DNA of 41,539 nt, taken from positions 1-41,539 of the forward strand of contig CALJHE010000018.1 of NCBI GenBank assembly GCA_938075675.1. The letters run 5' to 3'. Position numbers and translations under genes: made by a program. The notes under the pieces are model-generated. The model did no database searches. It saw only the letters and a list, made by a program, of their open reading frames with translations, and had not been told where the DNA came from. Shown piece after piece: positions 1 through 7,892 of the stretch. The first letter of the stretch is position 1; each line of letters opens with the position of its first letter. This stretch comes from Candidatus Poseidoniaceae archaeon. Its GTDB lineage: Archaea; Thermoplasmatota; Poseidoniia; Poseidoniales; Poseidoniaceae.

Positions 1-283
1 GGTGTGCTCGAGGATTTTCGAGAAGGCTTGCCAATTCTCTCTTGAGTTTATTTGCAGTCGCTTCGTTAGCGTGCTTGGTCCCGCGCATCCTTACGCGCTG
101 CTTTTTTTGGCCGGGGAATTCTACTTTCGACGGACCGGCCATAGATTCCCCTCAGGACAGTCCACGAGCACCTCTCGTTTGACTCCTTCGCGCCTTCATA
201 TACTCTAGAATCGTTAGCATTGTGCGACGGAAGACACCTCATTGAGCACACAATAAGGCATTCCGTTTAACTGAGGAAAAATT
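1..283. other. Non-coding 5' region with several potential stems, upstream of the AAA+ gene
   Basis: No convincing protein is encoded here on either strand. The DNA can form several stems. Positions 108-114 pair perfectly with 135-141 (TGGCCGG/CCGGCCA). An alternative 7-bp pair joins 113-119 with 145-151 (GGGGAAT/ATTCCCC). A CG-rich hairpin at 82-97 runs into seven T. A TATA-like stretch (CATATACTC) near 198-206 would place a start of transcription near 230, giving the AAA+ gene a leader of about 50 nt. The first part may be the 3' end of a transcript that begins outside the window. I could not match it to tRNA, SRP RNA or RNase P RNA. Confidence 0.4.
82..108 (+). terminator. Possible terminator: CG hairpin followed by T7
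   Basis: CGCG at 82-85 can pair with CGCG at 94-97 around an 8-nt loop, and a run of seven T follows at 102-108. Archaeal termination mainly needs the T-run, so this could end a transcript entering from the left. The stem is short and no upstream gene is visible, so the call is weak. Confidence 0.35.
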
Positions 284-1747
284 ATGGCTGACGATTTTGA
301 ATACGATGAGGAATACACAATGGAACAACATTACGAACAAGAGGCAGAACAGGGCATTTCAGATGTTGACCCTGCCACCATGATTGTCAATATACAAACT
401 CCAATGGGCCCAATTACTGTTGATATGAAGCAACTTGAGGATGCGAAAAAGGCCGTTGCTGCAACTCGTGCCAAGGAATCTCCACTGCCTCTTGGTGACC
501 AGATGATGAACAATTTCATCGGTACTAAGCACAAGCGCGATTCTCGGTACTGGAGGGGCAAACTCGGTGTTTTGATGAAATTACATTTTGATATATACCT
601 CGCTGAAGAGTTTGAGGTCGTTGAAGAGTTCATGATTGACCAGGGGAAGATGAGGGCAGCAATCCACGAAAGCATTGAATTGCAGGACGGGCAACGCCAA
701 CGCTTCCTAGCCGCAGGGACTCGTTTTTACAAATCCAAAACACAAACTGGACACCATTTAGTTACTGTTTCCAGTGTTGACCACGATGGTGACCAGCGCA
801 TCTCTGTTTACACCAGTACCTTGCAACCGGTCGAGGTTCATGGTAAGAGCGCTGAAGAACTCATCAGTGATGTTGAAGCCGATTTTTATCAGACCGGAGT
901 GCTCAAAGGGGCATTCTTTGACCTGCAATACAATTTTATCGCTCGTGACAAGCAGATTGATGATTTGATTGCTTGGGATGAGGACGTGAAAGAAGCTCTT
1001 TGGCGAGACATCATCAGTTTCCAGAAAGCCATGCCAAAATTGAGAGCATCAGGCGTTCCTAATTCACGAGGCGTCATTCTCGCAGGGCCGCCAGGCACTG
1101 GAAAGACCATGATTGCAAAATGGCTTGCAGCACATTCCGACATCACCTGTGTGCTGATTTCAGCTGAAATGATTACTGGGCGAAACGACATCAAGTCATG
1201 TTTTGAAATGGCTCGCAAACTCTCACCAACTCTCCTCATCATCGAGGACATTGATACTGCAGGCGCACTTGACCGTCGTGCTTCCGACCATCCTTTGCTG
1301 GGTGAGTTCCTGCAGTCTATGGACGGCATCGTCCCAAATCACGGTGTCATTACACTTGCAACCACCAACCACTCCAACAAAATAGACCCAGCCATCGCCG
1401 ACCGACCCGGGCGCTTTGACCGCATCATTGAGGTTGGTTTGCCAGGTAAAGACCAACGGTTCCACATCTTCCACCATTTGCTCAAGAAGCTTGACCTGTC
1501 TCGTAACGTCACTCTTGAGGTCAAAGAAAAGTTGGCAAAAATGACCGAGGGTTTGACCGGTGCTTGGATTCGTGCCGTGGTTCAGGACAGCCTTATTCTT
1601 GCTTTGAGTAAGGACAAGAATAAGATTGCTAAAGAGCATTTGTTTGACGCACTCAAGGACGTCATGGAACGCCGAGGCATGGCTTACCGAGTCGCACCTT
1701 ACGCTCCTCCACAAGCCAAAGCAAAGGCCGATGTCTACGTCCAGTGA
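284..1747 (+). CDS. AAA+ family ATPase
   Basis: This is a 487-residue protein with one AAA+ module in its C-terminal half. The Walker A motif GPPGTGKT is at about residues 268-275. Walker B (LLIIEDID, with E321 and D322) is at 317-324. A sensor-1-like ATTN and an arginine-rich second region (DRPGRFDR) follow. The roughly 230-residue N-terminal part starts very acidic and includes a beta-rich section I do not recognise; it is presumably the substrate or partner domain. The layout resembles Bcs1/CDC48-type remodelling ATPases. There is no HExxH, so it is not an FtsH-type protease. The likely role is ATP-driven remodelling or unfolding of a protein substrate; the substrate cannot be told. ATG at 284 follows GAGGAAAAATT and a TATA-like box about 80 nt upstream. 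The gene precedes the PqqB-like gene by 42 bp on the same strand. Confidence 0.85.
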   Translation: MADDFEYDEEYTMEQHYEQEAEQGISDVDPATMIVNIQTPMGPITVDMKQLEDAKKAVAATRAKESPLPLGDQMMNNFIGTKHKRDSRYWRGKLGVLMKLHFDIYLAEEFEVVEEFMIDQGKMRAAIHESIELQDGQRQRFLAAGTRFYKSKTQTGHHLVTVSSVDHDGDQRISVYTSTLQPVEVHGKSAEELISDVEADFYQTGVLKGAFFDLQYNFIARDKQIDDLIAWDEDVKEALWRDIISFQKAMPKLRASGVPNSRGVILAGPPGTGKTMIAKWLAAHSDITCVLISAEMITGRNDIKSCFEMARKLSPTLLIIEDIDTAGALDRRASDHPLLGEFLQSMDGIVPNHGVITLATTNHSNKIDPAIADRPGRFDRIIEVGLPGKDQRFHIFHHLLKKLDLSRNVTLEVKEKLAKMTEGLTGAWIRAVVQDSLILALSKDKNKIAKEHLFDALKDVMERRGMAYRVAPYAPPQAKAKADVYVQ

Positions 1748-1789
1748 ATGAACTGAAGGATTGATGATACTCGTCGCTTTGGGAGGGGC

Positions 1790-2635
1790 ATGGTCGAAGT
1801 AACGGTGCTCGGAGTTGCCCAAGACGGCGGCCATCCCCAGCCTGGCTGCTTAAGGCCATGCTGCGCCAATGTGACTGAACAACACTATCCGGTTTCATTG
1901 GGCATCCGCAGCGACGAGGGAGCAAATCTCCTCATCGAAGCAACCCGTCACTTGGGTGATCAATTCACCTTATGGGGTCAAACGAATGTCCACCACCTGC
2001 TGTTGACCCATGCTCATTTTGGTCATATCGATGGCCTTGGATTGTTTGGCCGTGAAACGCTAGCATCACGTGGTATCAATTTACATGTCTCTGATGCCAT
2101 GCATCAACTTGTCAATCAAACACCGCAGTGGAATCTTATGGTTCAACAGGGCGTTTTTGATGTTCACACATTCAATCATGGCGAACGATTGTTCAACGCC
2201 GGAAACCTCACTGTCGAGGCTGTCCAAATTCCACATCGTGATGAATTGTCTGACATGCATGCGTTCATCATTCGAGGGCCAAACAAATCTCTTCTGTTCT
2301 TACCCGACCACGATACGTGGGAGGAAACACTTGCAGTCCACTCCGTCTCATCGATACGTGAATGGCTTGCTCAAATGCAGATTGACATTGCATTGCTCGA
2401 TGGAACGTTCTGGTCTGAGGATGAGCTTGGTGGGCGTGATCAGTCGAAAGTGCCTCACCCGCCAGTCCTTCAAACACTGAACATGCTTGGGAGCCGCCAA
2501 GACGGCGACACTGAGATTTTTTTCACTCACCTCAACCATACCAATCCGTTGTACGATGCTGAAGGAGAACAGATGAAACAGGTAACATCACTTGGTTGGA
2601 AGGTTGCTCAACAAGGCCAGCGTTTTACGCTTTGA
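1790..2635 (+). CDS. PqqB-like metallo-beta-lactamase-fold hydrolase
   Basis: This is a 281-residue MBL-fold protein of the PqqB type. Family hallmarks are the opening VLGVAQDGG, the Cys-rich GCLRPCCAN, the metal motif region HAHFGHIDG (H74, H76, H79), the LLDGTFWSEDEL block and the late HLNHTNP. The usual Asp of HxHxDH is replaced by Gly78, so the second metal site may be altered. PqqB acts in pyrroloquinoline quinone synthesis as a hydroxylase of the peptide precursor, but no pqqA, C, D or E lies in this window. A different hydrolase or oxygenase role is equally possible. ATG at 1790 is preceded by a strong GGGAGGGG ribosome-binding site. The 3' end overlaps the convergent transporter gene by 11 bp. 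Confidence 0.8.
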   Translation: MVEVTVLGVAQDGGHPQPGCLRPCCANVTEQHYPVSLGIRSDEGANLLIEATRHLGDQFTLWGQTNVHHLLLTHAHFGHIDGLGLFGRETLASRGINLHVSDAMHQLVNQTPQWNLMVQQGVFDVHTFNHGERLFNAGNLTVEAVQIPHRDELSDMHAFIIRGPNKSLLFLPDHDTWEETLAVHSVSSIREWLAQMQIDIALLDGTFWSEDELGGRDQSKVPHPPVLQTLNMLGSRQDGDTEIFFTHLNHTNPLYDAEGEQMKQVTSLGWKVAQQGQRFTL

Positions 2636-4733
2636 TTTCATTGACGGTGTATTCAAGAGCGATGAGTTCGATGACATAGTCGACGTTTTCGCCGTTGTCG
2701 GTATGCGTGCACTGAACCCCTCCACCCGTACTGACATCGACTGAAATTTCGACCGAATAGGCGCCAAGACCAGCACCGTTTGCGTTGAGCCCAGCCTCAA
2801 TATCTGCCATTGATACACCGGTGACGTTTCCAATTAGAGATTCATCGTACCATTCAATCTCCGTTTCATGAGATGCTGGACTAGAATCTTGGTTCTGTCC
2901 GCTTGCTGAGCCGTTGTAACCGCTGTGCGACAGAACGCCAGTAATGGTATCCGCTTCGGAAGCGCCGCCGGAAGCCAAGCAACCAAACCCTGTACTTGTT
3001 TCGTCTTCCGAATAGGTCATAACAATCCTGGCGCCAACGATGTTCTTTGAATCGTCACTCAGTGAATCCGTTGATAAATCGAAAGCGAATGTGACACCAT
3101 CTTCGATATATTCTCCACCATTGTCGAGTTCAAGGTATTCGAAATTCGGTACCACCTCGTATGAACCTGGAGTTGTCGATAGGGATTCGGAATCCTCCGG
3201 CTTAAACACCTGATAGGATGTTTCGACGCTTGCAGCGAGGAGCAGGATGACCACTGCCCCAATTCCCATCGGTTTTGGAGCAGGAACTGCATAACGGCCA
3301 AATGGGTTGTCGGGAGATTCGTTTCTTAGCCAGCAGAACCCAAAGTGGGTTGCAAAGGCAGCACCCATTCCAGGAACCGTTGGGAAAATACCGTCAGCGT
3401 TGTCAAAACCGAGCAATGTCCAAACAACGACTCCACTCATTGCTGCAATCATCATGGCAATTGTGTGCTGCGAATCTGGTTCGTACCCCATCATTCTCAC
3501 CAAGAGTAGCGGAACAAAGATGGCTCCAAGTCCGTAAACGGCAAGTACAACTAATTTGAAAACAGAGTCGCCGAATCCGGGCATCTGCTGCCCGACCAAT
3601 GAGATGAGTGTTGCAAAGACAGCGACCGCTAGGGTCACTCTCTTCGTCGTTTTGTGGTCTTGACTCCATTCGGGCCTCACATCATCTGTGATGGCGGCAG
3701 TACAGGCAAGAACTTGACTGTCAGCAGTGGACATCGTTGCTGCAAAAATGGATGCGAGAATCAAACCACCGAGGAAAGGATTCAATTGTTCCATGGCAAG
3801 TTTCGGCAATCCCGTTTCAGCTCCATCGACTCCAAGTTCAGGCAATAAGACTCGACAAGCCAGCCCGATAAGGAACATGAGTGCAATAAACGGCGTTTGC
3901 CAAACGAAGAACCAAACCATCGCTTGCTTGCGGTCGTTATCGTCTTTCAAGGTCATTACACGCGATACAACTTGCGGTTGCCCAGCAACTCCAAGACCGC
4001 CCAGGAAAAACGCAGCAATCCAAAGGGTAGCCCCGAATTTTAACCCAGATGGGAAGAGGTTTACCATTGCAGGATCGATACCTTCCAATTGATTATGCAG
4101 GCCGGAGAACCCTCCTGATTCTCCGATAGCAACGAGGCAGAGAATCGTGGAGCCGACAATCATGACGCAGGATTGAGCCGCATCGGTCCATATTGAGGCT
4201 CGGATTCCGCCAGCGTAGCAGTAAGCAACGACAAGGACGAAACCGATGAGAATACCGATTGTTGGAGCCCAATCGAGCATAACTTCGAGTGCAACTCCAC
4301 CGGCAGTCAACTGCGCAGCAGCATAAATCGAGAGGAAAATAACGGAAAGTATGGCGGCAACTTTTGCTTCCGGCGACCCAGTAGTGTTTGAGACAAGAGA
4401 TGATAGTGAACGTATCCCTCGCTCTTCACCTTGCTTTTGGATATATTTGTAAAGCCAAATCCATGCGACAAGTTGTCCAATTGTAGAAACTACAGCAATC
4501 CAAATAGCAGAATATCCATTGATGAATATGAATCCAATAAATCCAATGAACATGTAACCGGAGTTCCATGTACTGACTGCTGAAAGCGCGGCTAAAGCAG
4601 GATGCATTCCTCTTCCTGCTACGAGATAATCGTCAGTTGTGTCTTCTTTAACCCTCATCGATGCTAAACCTACGCCAGCAAAGAACAGCATGAAGAATAA
4701 AAATGAACCCAATAGTAAAATGCCACTTGCCAT
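2625..4733 (-). CDS. PutP-like sodium:solute symporter with C-terminal ectodomain
   Basis: This is a 702-residue membrane protein. Residues 1 to about 510 form a sodium:solute symporter (SSS) core of roughly 12-13 membrane segments. It resembles PutP: an early AVSTWNSGYMFIG segment, then a FAATMSTADSQVLACT segment matching the Na+-site helix of the family. It probably imports an amino acid or similar solute with Na+; the substrate is not readable. From about residue 511 to the end there is an extra, non-membrane, beta-rich and acidic domain of about 190 residues with two Cys, likely outside the cell. Standard SSS proteins end near 500 residues, so this is a real extension. I chose ATG 4733 because GGAG lies 8-9 nt upstream. 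It overlaps the end of dph5 by a few bases, so both are probably read from one message. Confidence 0.85.
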   Translation of the reverse strand: MASGILLLGSFLFFMLFFAGVGLASMRVKEDTTDDYLVAGRGMHPALAALSAVSTWNSGYMFIGFIGFIFINGYSAIWIAVVSTIGQLVAWIWLYKYIQKQGEERGIRSLSSLVSNTTGSPEAKVAAILSVIFLSIYAAAQLTAGGVALEVMLDWAPTIGILIGFVLVVAYCYAGGIRASIWTDAAQSCVMIVGSTILCLVAIGESGGFSGLHNQLEGIDPAMVNLFPSGLKFGATLWIAAFFLGGLGVAGQPQVVSRVMTLKDDNDRKQAMVWFFVWQTPFIALMFLIGLACRVLLPELGVDGAETGLPKLAMEQLNPFLGGLILASIFAATMSTADSQVLACTAAITDDVRPEWSQDHKTTKRVTLAVAVFATLISLVGQQMPGFGDSVFKLVVLAVYGLGAIFVPLLLVRMMGYEPDSQHTIAMMIAAMSGVVVWTLLGFDNADGIFPTVPGMGAAFATHFGFCWLRNESPDNPFGRYAVPAPKPMGIGAVVILLLAASVETSYQVFKPEDSESLSTTPGSYEVVPNFEYLELDNGGEYIEDGVTFAFDLSTDSLSDDSKNIVGARIVMTYSEDETSTGFGCLASGGASEADTITGVLSHSGYNGSASGQNQDSSPASHETEIEWYDESLIGNVTGVSMADIEAGLNANGAGLGAYSVEISVDVSTGGGVQCTHTDNGENVDYVIELIALEYTVNEIKA

Positions 4734-4741
4734 GTTATCAC

Positions 4742-5632
4742 TTACTCCTGTTTCCAACGAAGAAGTGCTTTCTCTTCAACTTCACTCGTCCATGCTGGGA
4801 TAAGGAGGCAATTCAACCGCCCCCCCTCAAGGTGTTCAAGACCTCCAACCGTTGTGAATACAATTTCTTGGTCTTGAGTCCCCATATCGGAGCACAGCAC
4901 CACAGGTAAATCATCCCTATTTTCGTTGAGAAGAGCTTTGAACATCGCTTCTTGGACGGCAATGAGTATCGTATCCGATTCTTTTTCAAATTGATTCAAA
5001 TGCTCATCGAGTTTATTCCACATCAATTCTAACGAGTGCTTTGCATCTCGAGGTTTCATCGGTCGTTGTTCACCAGTGCCTTGGCCGGTTGGGTCAAGAT
5101 CAAAGAGCACTAAGGAGTGAAGGCCACGGGCTTTGTTTACAGCAATCATTTCCAACGGAGAAGTCGCAATCCATCCCCCGTATGGGTATGTTAACGTCGT
5201 TTGACGCCCAAATCGGTAATTGGAAAGACCGACAGCACCGGTGACTATCGTCGTAATCGATACTCCATGGAATACACGGCATTCAATATCGTGTTCCAAG
5301 GCTTGGAGTTGTAAGTCGACATGTGTTGTCGCTTGAAGGGGGTCGCCAACGACAAGCAAGGCAACAAGTGAGTTCTTTGCCAAAGCAAACAACTCCTCAG
5401 GCTGTTCAACTTCAGGGCGCATAACCCTCTGAATGCTTCCAATACGTTGTTCCAGTAAATCGAGTTCCGATTCCGGCCACAGCGCAGTATACGCCTCATA
5501 TCTCCGATGCTTTGCTTGTTTCGCTGCTTGAACTGCTTCAAGCGTCATCCCAGCGACTGTGCCAGGGCCCATACCAATCAACAAGAGGCCAGTTTCGGGA
5601 AGGCTTGGTAAAACAACAGTATCTTCCGCCAT
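4742..5632 (-). CDS. dph5: Diphthine synthase (Dph5)
   Basis: This is a roughly 296-residue SAM-dependent methyltransferase of the tetrapyrrole-methylase fold. It builds the trimethylated diphthine intermediate on the conserved histidine of elongation factor 2, the second step of diphthamide synthesis. Visible signatures are the N-terminal GLLLIGMGPGT glycine loop, LLVVGDPLQATTH, and the Dph5 block GLSNYRFGRQTTLTYPYGGW followed by the SPLEMIAVNKARGLHSL region. Archaeal and eukaryotic Dph5 proteins are of similar length. A start 13 codons upstream (5671) exists, but it would run into the divergent methyltransferase gene, and the fold begins after the ATG at 5632. The transporter gene follows with an overlap. 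The divergent neighbour also modifies the translation machinery. Confidence 0.9.
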   Translation of the reverse strand: MAEDTVVLPSLPETGLLLIGMGPGTVAGMTLEAVQAAKQAKHRRYEAYTALWPESELDLLEQRIGSIQRVMRPEVEQPEELFALAKNSLVALLVVGDPLQATTHVDLQLQALEHDIECRVFHGVSITTIVTGAVGLSNYRFGRQTTLTYPYGGWIATSPLEMIAVNKARGLHSLVLFDLDPTGQGTGEQRPMKPRDAKHSLELMWNKLDEHLNQFEKESDTILIAVQEAMFKALLNENRDDLPVVLCSDMGTQDQEIVFTTVGGLEHLEGGRLNCLLIPAWTSEVEEKALLRWKQE

Positions 5633-5646
5633 ACTCAAACCTCGGG

Positions 5647-5665
5647 CTCGCTTGGATAGAGCGAG
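5647..5665. promoter_or_regulatory. Inverted repeat in the dph5/trm5-like divergent spacer
   Basis: CTCGCT (5647-5652) and AGCGAG (5660-5665) form a perfect 6-bp inverted repeat with a 7-nt spacer. It fills the 37 bp between the divergent start codons at 5632 and 5670. It could be a shared operator or a hairpin at the 5' end of the methyltransferase message. There is no room for two conventional promoters here unless they lie inside the opposite coding regions. Confidence 0.4.
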
Positions 5666-5669
5666 TGCC

Positions 5670-6788
5670 ATGCGTCATTTGAGTGTGCCGAGCGCGCAAA
5701 CCCAACACTGGTTGGAATTGTGCAGGGGCAACCATTGGAACAGCAACCAAGCCGGAGTCACTCGATTAGAAGATGACCGTAGCGCCATCCCCCTTGCTGA
5801 TACAGCACCGGACGAATCGGATCCGGTATGGAACGGCAACCCGCATCTGGAAATAGCGATTCAACCCAAAGTCCCCAGCCATTGGCTCGACCACTTTGAT
5901 TCTGAACTCGCAGCGAAATACAGCGATGAACTTCCGCGTTCTTATGAGGTGCAGGGAGATATTTTGATTGTAAAGATTGAAGATGAAGTTCAAGAATACG
6001 GCGAGATGATTGCAGATGCTATGCTGACTCAACTTCCAAACATTCGTCTTGTTTGCGCCGATTTAGGCGTCAAAGGTGAATACAGAGTGCGAGAACTCCA
6101 ACCGCTTGCAAGCCGAGACGGGACAGTAACAACAAGAACCCGCATTAAAGAGAACGGATATTTGCTTTGGGTCGACCCTTCTGCTGTGTATTTCTCATCA
6201 CGGTTGTCGAACGAAAGAGTTGAGACACTTGCCACAGCAAAACAACTCCGCTCCCATCTTGGTAAACCGTTGGTCGTTTGTGACCCGTATGCGGGAGTCG
6301 GACCGAGCATGGGTGCATTGCTCAGTGAAATTGACCTTGTTTCAGGTTGTTTGGTCGGAGATTTGAATCCTGATGCTTATGCTCTCCTTGAATTGAATCT
6401 TGAACACCTCGTACGCCGACGGAAAGATTCCCAAGGCAACCCATCCTCTCCTCTTCACCCGATGGAGGTGGCATGCTGTGATGCCAAGGCATGGCCATTA
6501 GAGGTGAAGAATATTGGAACAGTTGACTTGTTGTTGGTCAACCTCCCCCATCACAGTATTGAGCATATACCGGCTTTACTTTCTCTCTTGAAGACCAATC
6601 AAACAACAATTCTTCGAGGCTGGGCAATCGTGGAGCGGTCAGCGATTCCGGAGAAAGAAATTGAGATACATGACTCGATTTCATCTCTAGGTGGGGTCAT
6701 TGAAAAATTCACATTTAATGAAGTCAAAGGATTCTCGACGACAAAGAGTTTCATGTGCTTTGAAGTGTGGTTGAACCTACCTGCCTAA
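5670..6788 (+). CDS. Trm5/TYW2-family tRNA (guanine37-N1) methyltransferase
   Basis: This 372-residue protein has the Trm5/TYW2 layout. A divergent N-terminal domain leads to the core with GEYRVRELQPLA, the TRIKENGYLLWVDPSAVYFS strand pair, SRLSNERV, SAM motif I (VCDPYAGVGPSMG), the acidic GDLNPDAYALLELN motif, and LLVNLPHHS as the NLP motif. In archaea this group methylates G37 of tRNA, either as m1G or as a step towards wyosine. The NLP motif favours a Trm5-like over a TYW2-like role, but the split is not certain. The ATG at 5670 is taken as the start; the upstream in-frame extension would lie wholly inside dph5 on the other strand. Confidence 0.8.
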   Translation: MRHLSVPSAQTQHWLELCRGNHWNSNQAGVTRLEDDRSAIPLADTAPDESDPVWNGNPHLEIAIQPKVPSHWLDHFDSELAAKYSDELPRSYEVQGDILIVKIEDEVQEYGEMIADAMLTQLPNIRLVCADLGVKGEYRVRELQPLASRDGTVTTRTRIKENGYLLWVDPSAVYFSSRLSNERVETLATAKQLRSHLGKPLVVCDPYAGVGPSMGALLSEIDLVSGCLVGDLNPDAYALLELNLEHLVRRRKDSQGNPSSPLHPMEVACCDAKAWPLEVKNIGTVDLLLVNLPHHSIEHIPALLSLLKTNQTTILRGWAIVERSAIPEKEIEIHDSISSLGGVIEKFTFNEVKGFSTTKSFMCFEVWLNLPA

Positions 6789-6826
6789 GCGTTGAGTTCA
6801 TCAAGCCGAACCTTATCCGGTGAATC

Positions 6827-6952
6827 ATGGAGAACACCGTTACCTGCGTTTGCGGCGTAAAAATTGATGTTGCTGGAGCAACACCACGTAAGGACGGAAC
6901 CAAAGTCTGGTGCAAGGTCTGTGGCGCAGTTTCCATTCACCACCGCAAGTGA
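6827..6952 (+). CDS. Zinc-ribbon mini-protein, 41 residues
   Basis: This is a short gene of 41 codons plus stop. The protein carries CVCG near the N-terminus and CKVCG about 20 residues later, then ends VSIHHRK. The two CxC/CxxC knuckles with a Lys- and Thr-containing loop between them are what a minimal zinc ribbon looks like. ATG at 6827 has GGTGA 5 nt upstream, which supports translation. It lies 38 bp behind the Trm5-like gene on the same strand and ends 19 bp before the convergent end of the unknown protein. Function is unknown; such ribbons commonly bind RNA or proteins in transcription and translation. Confidence 0.6.
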   Translation: MENTVTCVCGVKIDVAGATPRKDGTKVWCKVCGAVSIHHRK

Positions 6953-6971
6953 TTTTTGGAATCCGACTTGA

Positions 6972-7892
6972 TCAATTCTCAAGACCAATTCCTGCACGCA
7001 TTCGTTCAAGATGTGCGTGTGCATGTTCGACAAAGAATCCATGCATTAAGAATCGATACGATAGACCGGTCGGGCCGACCAAAATCATTGGGAATCGGTT
7101 GTATGCGAGGTCAGCAAAGTTTGCAGCGCCAATAATTTCATCTATCCTTAGGCCGACAGAATGGTCAAACTGGAACGAGTTGATTGCCGCTTCGTATTCC
7201 TTCGCCGTGAGCCAAAAACAGAATGTTGTCTTGAACAGTTCATGTGCAGTTTCAAAGTCCAGGAATTGCGTCCATTTTTTCTTTGCAGGAGAATAATCGA
7301 CTCGAATTGGATTCCAGTTCTTCCACGACAAGTCTTTTTCGGCAATAGGCCAATGCTCCCCATCCATTTTTCCAAGGTCGCGCATTGTCATGAGGATGCC
7401 TTGATCGTGGTGGACAAATGTTTGGACCATGAGGTCTTGAATTTCCTTTGGATAAATGTTCACGGAGTCGACGCCTTCTTTCCCAGAATTATCTATGACA
7501 AAGTTGAGCAGATTGCTTTCGGTCTGAAAGTGCCGAAGAATCAAGATATTCGCTTCTGGGCGCACGAAATGTTTCATGAAAAAGCAAATTTGCCACTGTA
7601 AGAAACGATGCGCCCTCCATTGTATGGGGGAAAGTCGTTTCAGGTAGTAAGTGATGTGCAGCGTAGCACTTAACAGGATTTTCAACGTAGGAAGTACAAC
7701 AACTCGCAGCGGGTTTTGCAAATCTTTGAGCCAGAATTCTTTGGCGGCTGAATCGAGCGGCAGACTGTCATCGCCACTCAAAGCATCACTGAGGGATGCA
7801 GGCATGCGACCGTGGTTTTTCTTTAGCGCTTTTTCAAGCCTGCGTTGCGCTTTTCTTTCTTTACGAGAAAGGGTCGCTTCACTTGAGGTCAT
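6972..7892 (-). CDS. Uncharacterised protein of the ketosynthase-HDO cassette (DUF6999-like)
   Basis: This is a 306-residue protein and the last gene of a four-gene operon. The N-terminus is Lys/Arg-rich with a predicted coiled helix (SRKERKAQRRLEKALKK). A mostly helical body follows, with a hydrophobic stretch (VVVLPTLKILLSATLHITYYL) that could lie on the membrane, and a conserved-looking RPEANILILRHF segment. From memory this segment resembles bacterial proteins grouped as DUF6999, whose function is not known; I could not check this. I chose ATG 7892 because GGAGG lies about 9 nt upstream; this overlaps the HDO gene by 14 bp. No catalytic motif is obvious, although His-rich pairs (FVHHD, FFVEHAHAHLE) could bind metal. 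The tight coupling implies a shared pathway. Confidence 0.6.
   Translation of the reverse strand: MTSSEATLSRKERKAQRRLEKALKKNHGRMPASLSDALSGDDSLPLDSAAKEFWLKDLQNPLRVVVLPTLKILLSATLHITYYLKRLSPIQWRAHRFLQWQICFFMKHFVRPEANILILRHFQTESNLLNFVIDNSGKEGVDSVNIYPKEIQDLMVQTFVHHDQGILMTMRDLGKMDGEHWPIAEKDLSWKNWNPIRVDYSPAKKKWTQFLDFETAHELFKTTFCFWLTAKEYEAAINSFQFDHSVGLRIDEIIGAANFADLAYNRFPMILVGPTGLSYRFLMHGFFVEHAHAHLERMRAGIGLEN

Noticed and set aside
130-190. CAGGACAGTCC as a possible RNase P RNA core
   Set aside because: The universal core (GAGGAAAGTCC with a matching ACAGAA partner) is not met, and no P4 helix can be built.
2-208. Open frame of 68 codons on the plus strand at the left edge
   Set aside because: No ribosome-binding site, no recognisable fold, and it runs across stems and a T7 terminator-like run. 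The minus-strand frame 66-251 is equally unconvincing.
889-1329. 146-codon frame on the minus strand
   Set aside because: It lies wholly opposite the AAA+ gene and mirrors its codons. Similar antisense frames opposite rpoD (18648-19064) and fumC (23784-24308) were dropped for the same reason.
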